In this document: piece after piece, positions 1-4,752 of the stretch
How the letters are laid out: each line of letters begins with the position of its first letter
Numbering within the stretch: position 1 is the stretch's first letter
Source: Bacteroidia bacterium
GTDB lineage: Bacteria > Bacteroidota > Bacteroidia > Flavobacteriales > NORP286
Length of the DNA: 6,836 nucleotides
Reading direction: 5' to 3'
NCBI GenBank assembly: GCA_016763665.1
Contig: JAESTI010000182.1
Span: forward strand, 1-6,836
Program-made: the position numbers and the translations under genes
The notes under the pieces: model-generated
The model's input: only the letters and a program-made list of their open reading frames with translations
Databases searched by the model: none
Told to the model about the DNA's origin: nothing

Positions 1-114
1 AAAACAAAATTTAATCCTCCAAATGGTGAAAGATGTTTAGAGTTTAGTATTTTCATATCAGTGTTTTGTTTCAACACCAATTTAGGTGAAAATACTATAA
101 CCGTAAAACTTTAA
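1..114 (+). CDS. C-terminal fragment of an unidentified protein (5' end outside window)
   Basis: Reading from base 1, 37 codons stay open until TAA at 112-114. The predicted tail begins KTKFNPPNGERC and ends GENTITVKL. The other two plus frames hit stops within about 40 bases. Codon choice (AAA, AAT, TTA, GGT, ACC) resembles the recognised genes nearby. A weak hairpin overlapping the stop, followed by seven T residues, fits the end of a plus-strand transcript. No family can be recognised from so short a piece, and 37 open codons could occur by chance, so this is a plausible but unproven gene end. It would be convergent with the gene ending at 192. Confidence 0.4.
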   Translation, partial: KTKFNPPNGERCLEFSIFISVFCFNTNLGENTITVKL

Positions 115-139
115 ACAATAAAGGGTTACGACTTTTTTT
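102..139 (+). terminator. Weak intrinsic-terminator-like hairpin with T7 tail
   Basis: CGTAA (102-106) pairs with TTACG (126-130), and inside it CTTT (109-112) pairs with AAAG (120-123), separated by a 2x2 internal mismatch. A T7 run follows at 133-139. The stem is AT-rich and short, so it is weak, but its position over the stop codon at 112-114 suits an end signal for the plus-strand gene running in from the left. Confidence 0.3.
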
Positions 140-191
140 AACAATAACTTGCGGATTTAAGGTACAAATGCGCGCCAGTAAGGGGATTTTA

Positions 192-1172
192 TTAATTCGT
201 TATTCCACTCCATTTCCTCTTAAATTCTGTCTCTGTTTTTTCATATTCAAGCATGAACTCATCAAATTCAGGGTATTGGGAATAAAGATTATTAATTATT
301 GTCTTTACAGAGTTATTCTTTTCTTCAATTTCATTATTTAGGGTTTTAATTTCTTTTTCTAAATTATTCAATTCAGCTTGCTTTGTATCATAATATTGAA
401 TTAGCTCCTCTGTATTTTGTTTTTTTTCACCAAAAAGTTCATAGATCCCCATATATAGTCTTTCTAATTGATTGTATATTTTGTGTTTGTGGATTTTAAA
501 CTTTTCAACCAAATAATTATGAATAAAACCAAAAGGATCTTTATTAAGATCAGACATTGTTCTAGTTGGGCGGTTTTTCAATGTGTTTCGTAATATTTGA
601 ATTTTTGTATCTGAGGACATTTTATTTATTTCCAAATTTTGCATTTCACTTACATGAGTATCAAATGTAAAAAACTTTGATTTTTCATAATCGGCTTGAG
701 TCGATATTGATGAATTTATCAGTGTATCGATGATTTTAATGCAATTAGAAGCATATTCTTTGTCAGTAATTTCCTCTAATTCACTTACAGCAATATTGCA
801 AGCCTCTTTTAATGCTGAAAGATAATTATTTGAGATTTTGTATATTACTATAGAATTACTGAATGATTGAGTTTTTTCAACCATTCGATTAGCCCACCAT
901 ACAAATTCCTTAAAGTATCTTTGTCTCTCTTTATGTTTTATTTCTTTTATTTGGTTATCAAGAACTTTCCTCATGACTTCATTTGCAGCATTCATCTGTC
1001 GCTGTAGATTCTGTATTTCATAATTATTTTGTAAGGACTGTTCAAGAATTAATTTACTTGCATTCAATAGCGTTGCTGTTCCTTTTAATTGGGTTGATTG
1101 AGCCTCCCCAAGTTTTCCCAGCAAATAAGTATTTTGGAGATGTAATGCAGTATTAATCTTTGATTTACTCAT
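192..1172 (-). CDS. Hypothetical coiled-coil protein, 326 aa
   Basis: I do not recognise this protein. It is mostly predicted helix, rich in Lys, Glu, Asn and Gln. Residues 35-90 form a first helical stretch (NLQRQMNAANEVMRKVL, then NQIKEIKHKERQRYFKE), and residues 255-295 are a clear heptad-like coiled coil (LNNLEKEIKTLNNEIEEKNN). Between them lies a less charged helical middle (about 90-245). There is no signal peptide, membrane segment or catalytic motif, so it is probably cytoplasmic and structural or scaffold-like. The start at 1172 is the first ATG after an AT-rich leader without Shine-Dalgarno. A promoter-like sequence lies about 80 bases upstream, so it is probably transcribed separately from gmhB, which is on the same strand 231 bp away. 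The last two codons and the stop (ACG AAT TAA) fall within an intergenic-type repeat word. Base composition looks more AT-rich than the metabolic genes, which could reflect transfer, but this was not measured. Confidence 0.75.
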   Translation of the reverse strand: MSKSKINTALHLQNTYLLGKLGEAQSTQLKGTATLLNASKLILEQSLQNNYEIQNLQRQMNAANEVMRKVLDNQIKEIKHKERQRYFKEFVWWANRMVEKTQSFSNSIVIYKISNNYLSALKEACNIAVSELEEITDKEYASNCIKIIDTLINSSISTQADYEKSKFFTFDTHVSEMQNLEINKMSSDTKIQILRNTLKNRPTRTMSDLNKDPFGFIHNYLVEKFKIHKHKIYNQLERLYMGIYELFGEKKQNTEELIQYYDTKQAELNNLEKEIKTLNNEIEEKNNSVKTIINNLYSQYPEFDEFMLEYEKTETEFKRKWSGITN

Positions 1173-1253
1173 TAGATATTCTATTTTATTAAAATTGGAG
1201 ATTGCATATAACGTAGGAATATAATTACTTTATTCCCAATTATATCCTTACTG

Positions 1254-1283
1254 CTAAGATACAGAATCTAAGGAATTTTCAAT
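1254..1283 (-). promoter_or_regulatory. Candidate Bacteroidota-type promoter for the 326-aa gene
   Basis: On the minus strand, ATTG (1283-1280) is followed after 18 bases by TATCTTAG (1261-1254) and then CA. The Bacteroidota vegetative promoter is TTTG, about 19 bases, then TAnnTTTG; the -7 box here differs from it at one base and the -33 box keeps TTG. Transcription would start near 1247, giving a leader of about 75 bases before the ATG at 1172. This is motif matching by eye in AT-rich DNA. Confidence 0.45.
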
Positions 1284-1325
1284 ATTAGCAAAGCACTTAA
1301 CCGCAACCTGAGTGTATATTTGCTT

Positions 1326-1360
1326 TAGCGATACGATTACTTGGAGTGATCGTATCACTG
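1326..1360. repeat. Small inverted repeat in the 231-bp gap between two minus-strand genes
   Basis: GATACGAT (1330-1337) and ATCGTATC (1349-1356) are perfect inverted arms around an 11-base loop. Beyond one mismatch the pairing continues for two more pairs and a wobble. It lies about 50 bases downstream of the gmhB stop, so it could help end or protect that transcript, but no T run follows on the minus strand. The palindrome could equally be a protein-binding site upstream of the 326-aa gene. Apart from this, the promoter candidate and short AGAGCTTT repeats (1368-1375, 1389-1396), nothing was seen in the gap. Confidence 0.35.
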
Positions 1361-1403
1361 TTAGTTTAGAGCTTTTTGCTCCGAGTTCAGAGCTTTCTTA
1401 AAG

Positions 1404-1883
1404 CTAATCAATCAAGTGGAGAATGTTTAGCAATGAAGAGTTAGATTCAATTTTAATGGATTTCAAACCTGCCTTTTCCCCGGCCTCAATATCTCTATCA
1501 AAATCACCAACCATATATGAGGTTGAAACATCAATATCAAATCTTGCTATGCCTTTTTCAATCATTATTGAATCCGGTTTTCTGCACAAACATTTGGTGT
1601 ATTTATCATGATGCACGCAATAATAGGTTTCGGTAATTTTAATACCATGTGTTTCCAATTCATTATTCATTTTATCATGGATTTTCTTTAAATCCATTTC
1701 AGAATATAAACCTTTGGTTATGCCTCCCTGATTAGTTATAATAATCAGCAAATAGCCTTTTTGTTGGAATACTTTCATTGCCTCAATCGAATCAGGTAAA
1801 AGTTCTAATTCATCAGCGCAGGTAACATAACCTATCTCCTTGTTAACTACTCCATCTCTATCTAAAAATATGGCTTTATTCAT
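1404..1883 (-). CDS. gmhB: D-glycero-D-manno-heptose 1,7-bisphosphate 7-phosphatase (HAD-IIIA family)
   Basis: This 159-aa cytoplasmic enzyme should remove the 7-phosphate from heptose 1,7-bisphosphate, a step towards ADP-heptose for surface glycans. HAD motif I is DRDGVVN with nucleophile Asp8 and acid/base Asp10; motif II is Thr50-Asn51 (ITNQGGI); motif III lysine is in RKP (101-103); motif IV is VGDFDRD with Asp127 and Asp131. The structural zinc site is Cys89, His91, Cys98 and Cys100. The loop between His91 and Cys98 has six residues, shorter than in E. coli GmhB as I recall it and close to the HisB N-terminal phosphatase, so a histidinol-phosphatase role is the main alternative. No his genes or glycan genes are adjacent. 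Length is slightly below the usual 175-190 aa. The ATG at 1883 has no Shine-Dalgarno and is preceded directly by ACGAAT repeats. It diverges from the dehydrogenase gene. Confidence 0.85.
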   Translation of the reverse strand: MNKAIFLDRDGVVNKEIGYVTCADELELLPDSIEAMKVFQQKGYLLIIITNQGGITKGLYSEMDLKKIHDKMNNELETHGIKITETYYCVHHDKYTKCLCRKPDSIMIEKGIARFDIDVSTSYMVGDFDRDIEAGEKAGLKSIKIESNSSLLNILHLID

Positions 1884-1920
1884 TCGTGTATTCGTTAATT
1901 CGTATTAATTCGTTATTCGT
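1882..1920 (-). repeat. Five ATTCGT/ACGAAT words in the gmhB leader
   Basis: ATTCGT on the plus strand occurs at 1882-1887, 1890-1895, 1898-1903, 1908-1913 and 1915-1920, with spacers of 2, 2, 4 and 1 bases. Read along the gmhB transcript these are ACGAAT words, and the last one shares its final AT with the start codon. The same word occurs at 195-200, and ACGAAT-type words precede the SpoIIE gene. It is not a strict tandem array. Confidence 0.7.
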
Positions 1921-1927
1921 AAATTAG

Positions 1928-1935
1928 TATATTAG
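1928..1935 (+). promoter_or_regulatory. Possible -7 box for the dehydrogenase gene
   Basis: TATATTAG followed by CA matches TAnnTTTG at all but one fixed base and lies 51 bases before the ATG at 1987. No TTG is present at the expected -33 distance, which instead falls in the ATTCGT repeats. It is offered only because no better plus-strand candidate exists in the 103-bp divergent gap. Confidence 0.2.
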
Positions 1936-1979
1936 CATTATTCATTAGAAAAATTAATCTAAAAATCGGTATTAGCGAG

Positions 1980-1987
1980 CAAAGTTA
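1980..1987 (-). promoter_or_regulatory. Perfect TAnnTTTG box, possible gmhB promoter overlapping the dehydrogenase start
   Basis: The minus strand reads TAACTTTG at 1987-1980, an exact match to the Bacteroidota -7 consensus, positioned to drive gmhB with a leader of about 90 bases. It overlaps the A of the divergent dehydrogenase ATG. No TTTG or TTG is found at the correct -33 spacing, so it may be chance. Confidence 0.25.
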
Positions 1988-2853
1988 TGGAAAACAAAAA
2001 GATGTTGCCCGATGGATGCTTAAAAGATAAAACAGTCATAGTAACCGGAGGTGGTTCAGGGCTAGGAAAATCCATGAGTAAAAAGTTCTTATCTCTTGGA
2101 GCAAATGTAGTGATTGCCAGTAGAAATATGGAAACATTGGAAGGAACTGCCAATGAACTTTCTACTGAAGGAAATATTTTACCAGTGCAATGTGATATTA
2201 CCAAATACGACCAAGTTGAAAATCTTCTAAAAACTTCTATTGATAAATTTGGTCAAGTAGATAACTTGGTCAACAATGCAGCAGGCAATTTTATCGCCCG
2301 CACTCAGTCTTTATCTCACCGAGCTTTTGATGCTGTTGTAGATATCGTACTAAAAGGATCTTACAATTGTACGCTGGCTTGCGGAAAGTATTGGATCGAC
2401 AAAAAACTTGAAGGCAATGTTTTGAGCATTGTTACCACTTATGCATGGACTGGTTCCGCTTATGTTACTCCATCGGCATGTGGCAAAGCTGGTGTCTTGG
2501 CTTTAACACGATCTTTAGCCGCAGAATGGGGGAAATATGGCATCAGACTCAATGCTATTGCCCCGGGACCATTTCCAACCAAAGGTGCCTGGACAAGATT
2601 ATTCCCGGATGAAATGGCAAAACGCTTTGATCTAAAAAAATACATCCCGCTTCAGCGATTAGGAGAACATCATGAATTGGCCAATTTAGCTTCATACCTG
2701 GTTTCTGATTATTCAGGATATGTTAATGGTGAAGTAATAACAATTGATGGAGGTGAATGGCTTTATGGTGCCGGAATGTTCAACAAATTCAAAGAAATAA
2801 CTGAAGATGAGTGGGAACAATTTGAAGCAATGAGAAAGAAAAGTAAGAGTTAG
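1987..2853 (+). CDS. SDR-family 2,4-dienoyl-CoA reductase-like oxidoreductase
   Basis: This 288-aa protein is a Rossmann-fold NADP(H)-dependent enzyme. It most likely reduces 2,4-dienoyl-CoA during beta-oxidation of polyunsaturated fatty acids. The cofactor loop is TGGGSGLG (20-27), with Arg46 placed to bind the NADPH phosphate. The classical YxxxK is absent (SACGK here), but this is the reductase subfamily pattern. Against human DECR1, recalled from memory, Asn101-Phe102 in NNAAGNF match Asn148-Phe149, Tyr152 matches Tyr199, Ser163 matches Ser210, Lys167 matches Lys214, and Arg204 matches substrate-binding Arg251. The tail also resembles DECR1 (FNKFKEITEDEWEQFE). It is unlike the flavin/iron-sulfur FadH of E. 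coli. Length is normal for the soluble bacterial form and there is no targeting signal. The start at 1987 places MLP just before the first strand, as in DECR1. No other beta-oxidation genes are adjacent. Confidence 0.88.
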   Translation: MENKKMLPDGCLKDKTVIVTGGGSGLGKSMSKKFLSLGANVVIASRNMETLEGTANELSTEGNILPVQCDITKYDQVENLLKTSIDKFGQVDNLVNNAAGNFIARTQSLSHRAFDAVVDIVLKGSYNCTLACGKYWIDKKLEGNVLSIVTTYAWTGSAYVTPSACGKAGVLALTRSLAAEWGKYGIRLNAIAPGPFPTKGAWTRLFPDEMAKRFDLKKYIPLQRLGEHHELANLASYLVSDYSGYVNGEVITIDGGEWLYGAGMFNKFKEITEDEWEQFEAMRKKSKS

Positions 2854-2854
2854 T

Positions 2855-3003
2855 GCGAATATGCTAATTAATACAAATGATGCTAATAAAATACTAATCT
2901 ACGAATAGATAATAGCGAATAGCTTATAGATAGTAAACTTATAAACCAATACACTTATAAACTAATAAACAAATTAACGAATCAACGATTAACGAGTTAA
3001 CGT
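2855..3003. repeat. Spacer built of related short words (ACGAAT, GCTAAT, CTTATAAAC, TTAACGA)
   Basis: The 154-bp gap before the SpoIIE gene contains GCGAAT (2855-2860, 2915-2920), ACGAAT (2901-2906, 2977-2982) and variants ACGATT (2985-2990) and ACGAGT (2992-2997). ATGCTAAT occurs at 2861-2868 and 2880-2887, CTTATAAAC at 2938-2946 and 2954-2962, and TTAACGA at 2974-2980 and 2989-2995. There is no TTT anywhere in the gap, so no standard promoter box was found. The region looks like degenerate, slippage-prone repeat DNA. Confidence 0.6.
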
Positions 3004-3007
3004 AAAC

Positions 3008-3970
3008 ATGATATACTTTTTAGTAACCTTAATCATTGTTGTTGTTCCAGTTTTTTTGATCTTTCATTTTTATCGAATTAATAGAATTAAGAAGGACTAT
3101 GAGAACTGGAATTTTGAGCAGGAAAAAGAAAAAGAAAATCTATCTCTTACTAATAAAGAGTTAGAAGAAAAGAACAGGTACATCACGGAAAGTATAGAAT
3201 ATGCTAAAAAGATACAGGAAGCCATCTTTCCTCGTCCTGAATATGTAAATCAATATTTACCCCAATCATTCGGAATATACAAACCCAAAGAAATAGTAGG
3301 TGGGGATTTTGTCTGGTTCTCTTTTAAAGATAATATTGCATTTATGGCAGTGGTTGATTGTACAGGACATGGTGTGCCCGGAGCATTCCTATCAGTTTTA
3401 GGTAATACATTACTAAATCACATTGTTAATGAAAAAGATATTCATGTTCCTTCTGCCATTTTGGAAGAATTACATAATGAAGTTCAAAAAGCTCTACATC
3501 AGGATACAAGAGATACAGAAGTTTTGGAAGGAATGGACATAGCTTTATGTTCTATTGAAATGAAAATAGAAAATGGACAATTGGTTGGTAACAAATTGAA
3601 TTATGCTGGTTCATTTAGACCTCTTTACTTTATTACCAAAAATAAAAATGGAGACAATACGCTTCAAGAATATAAAGCAAACAAACTGGCAATTGGAGGA
3701 GCAATAACTGTTGATAATAAATCCTTTGTAAACCATACTATAGAATTAAAAAAGGGAGACTCTTTTTATATCTTTTCTGATGGAGTTACACACCAATTCG
3801 GTGGGAAAAAGGGCAAAAAACTAAATGGTAAACGTTTAAAGGAATTGCTACTTGATGTACAAAAATACGACATGGAGCAGCAGAAATTTCATCTTGAAAA
3901 AGAACTTGAAGAATGGAAAGGAACATACCAGCAAACAGATGATCTTTTAATAGTTGGGATTAAAATTTAA
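3008..3970 (+). CDS. Membrane-anchored SpoIIE-family PP2C serine/threonine phosphatase
   Basis: This 320-aa protein should dephosphorylate a Ser/Thr-phosphorylated regulatory protein, most plausibly the SiaC-like protein encoded 74 bp downstream. Residues 2-22 form one hydrophobic membrane segment, 28-60 a charged coiled coil, and 61-75 the YAKKIQEAIFP linker typical of Bacteroidota members. The PP2C domain covers about 80-320: GGD (98-100), DCTGHGVPGAF (117-127), GMD (175-177), NYAGS (198-202), SDG (257-259) and TDD (310-312). Metal-binding aspartates Asp100, Asp117 and Asp311/312 are present, so it should be active. The N-terminus has no HAMP, PAS, TPR or 7TM sensor, unlike many relatives and SiaA of Pseudomonas. 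Input would have to come through the membrane segment, the coiled coil or a partner. The start at 3008 includes the whole membrane helix; no clear Shine-Dalgarno precedes it. Confidence 0.9.
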   Translation: MIYFLVTLIIVVVPVFLIFHFYRINRIKKDYENWNFEQEKEKENLSLTNKELEEKNRYITESIEYAKKIQEAIFPRPEYVNQYLPQSFGIYKPKEIVGGDFVWFSFKDNIAFMAVVDCTGHGVPGAFLSVLGNTLLNHIVNEKDIHVPSAILEELHNEVQKALHQDTRDTEVLEGMDIALCSIEMKIENGQLVGNKLNYAGSFRPLYFITKNKNGDNTLQEYKANKLAIGGAITVDNKSFVNHTIELKKGDSFYIFSDGVTHQFGGKKGKKLNGKRLKELLLDVQKYDMEQQKFHLEKELEEWKGTYQQTDDLLIVGIKI

Positions 3971-4044
3971 AGGTTTCTAAACTACAAATGAAAAACTCTT
4001 ACAAAATTTATTAATTTGTAACAGATTTCGAAGCAAAAGGTGTT

Positions 4045-4440
4045 ATGAATAAACTTCACGTTGAACAAACTTTGCAAAGTCCAAAAATTGATTTTGATCC
4101 TGAAACAGGAATTCTTGAGATCAAGGGTAAATCTATTCCAGACCGGACTGTGGATTTTTATACCCCTATTATGAATTGGATTGAAGAATACGTGAACAAT
4201 CCCGCATCCACTACAACATGCAATTTCAGGTTAGAATATTACAACAGTCGAACTAAAAAGTACTTAATTGAAATGATGAAGGCTGTAAATAAACTTACAG
4301 AACAAGGAAATGAACTTGTTGTAAATTGGTACTATGAGGAAGGAGATGAAGATGTTCAGGAAACAGGTCAAATGTTTAAAGATCTTTTGGCGATGGATAT
4401 GAATATCATAGAAATTCCTGATGACGGAGAAGAGTTTTAG
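4045..4440 (+). CDS. siaC: SiaC-family (DUF1987) regulatory phosphoprotein
   Basis: This 131-aa acidic cytoplasmic protein matches the SiaC/DUF1987 family in length and pattern: an N-terminal strand pair (KIDFDPETGILEIKG, 14-28), a helix with FYTPIMNWIEEYV (38-50), the YYNSRTKKYL block (65-74), and NELVVNWYYEEGDEDVQETG (313-style numbering not used; about 103-127). In Pseudomonas SiaC, Thr68 is phosphorylated by SiaB and dephosphorylated by SiaA, and the unphosphorylated form activates the diguanylate cyclase SiaD. Here Ser68 sits in the equivalent block, with Thr70 close by. The gene follows the PP2C phosphatase by 74 bp on the same strand, so co-transcription is likely and the pair resembles siaA-siaC. 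AAAAGG at 4035-4040, 4 bases before the ATG, is the best Shine-Dalgarno-like site in the window. No SiaB kinase or GGDEF gene follows. Confidence 0.85.
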   Translation: MNKLHVEQTLQSPKIDFDPETGILEIKGKSIPDRTVDFYTPIMNWIEEYVNNPASTTTCNFRLEYYNSRTKKYLIEMMKAVNKLTEQGNELVVNWYYEEGDEDVQETGQMFKDLLAMDMNIIEIPDDGEEF

Positions 4441-4595
4441 AAATCATTGTGCACGATGTAAGAAAAAATCACCCGAAAAAATAATAGTAAATTTTGCAGC
4501 TTTAGGTGTAAAGCAATCGATTTTCTTCTGTATTTTATTTCATTATTTGGCTAACATTATAATAATTAATGTTTGCCCATTAAATCAGAAAATTT

Positions 4596-4684
4596 AAAAA
4601 AAATTGAATATCGAACAAGGATTAACGATTTCTGATTTTAGAAGTAGTTGAAAATCACAAATCTAAAATCGTTAATCCTTGTTC
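4596..4684 (-). terminator. Probable terminator for the YyaL-like gene (possibly bidirectional)
   Basis: On the minus strand the hairpin at 4684-4613 is followed nine bases later by eight T residues (plus-strand A run 4596-4603). It begins about 70 bases after the stop at 4753. The T run is farther from the stem than in a standard intrinsic terminator. On the plus strand no T run follows, but the structure still sits between convergent genes and could slow transcription from siaC. Confidence 0.45.
4613..4684. repeat. Long inverted repeat with a duplicated 7-base bulge
   Basis: The 18-base arms at 4613-4630 (GAACAAGGATTAACGATT) and 4667-4684 are perfect reverse complements. A second inner pairing exists: GATTTTAGA (4634-4642) with TCTAAAATC (4662-4670). 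Both cannot form fully at once. If 4627-4633 (GATTTCT) is looped out, the arms become 23 bp, so the left arm seems to carry a 7-base slippage-like insertion. The loop is 19 bases. The layout, including GAATATC just outside the left arm, resembles palindromic intergenic elements I recall from Bacteroidota genomes; this is memory, not a search. Confidence 0.75.
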
Positions 4685-4752
4685 ATAAATCAAAAACAAC
4701 AAACTTTTAAGTCAGGCACTAATTACAATTAACTGTTGAGCTAAAATAAAAC

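Larger units (their letters stand above)
4441..4752. other. 312-bp convergent intergenic gap
   Basis: No open reading frame of useful length was found on either strand. The right part contains the long inverted repeat (4613-4684). The left part holds a promoter-like arrangement on the plus strand: TTTG (4546-4549), then TA at 4567-4568 and TTTG at 4572-4575, giving near-consensus overall spacing with one extra base in the -7 box. Another TAAATTTTG followed by CAGC lies at 4488-4496 without a -33 partner. A short untranslated RNA ending in the hairpin is conceivable but unsupported by other evidence. Confidence 0.5.

Noticed and set aside
150..180. GC-rich patch (GCGCGCC at 170-176) as an attachment or recombination site
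   Set aside because: No matching direct repeat elsewhere in the window and no integrase gene nearby.
1315..1322. TATATTTG, a perfect -7 box on the plus strand
   Set aside because: It has no -33 partner and points into antisense gmhB with no plus-strand gene before 1987.
1423..1611. Plus-strand open frame of 62 codons inside gmhB
   Set aside because: It lies antisense to a gene with all HAD motifs intact, and its product has no recognisable pattern.
1882..1920. CRISPR-like array
   Set aside because: The repeated word is only six bases and the spacers are one to four bases, so it is not a CRISPR array.
1959..2204. Minus-strand open frame of 81 codons over the start of the dehydrogenase gene
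   Set aside because: It is the antisense shadow of the Rossmann-fold region, which is clearly coding on the plus strand.
2460..2645. Minus-strand open frame of 61 codons inside the dehydrogenase gene
   Set aside because: It is antisense to the catalytic Tyr-Ser-Lys region; no independent evidence of coding.
4000..4020. TACAAA/TTTGTA inverted repeat between the phosphatase and siaC genes
   Set aside because: The arms are only six to seven AT-rich bases with no T run, so it is not convincing as a terminator or operator.
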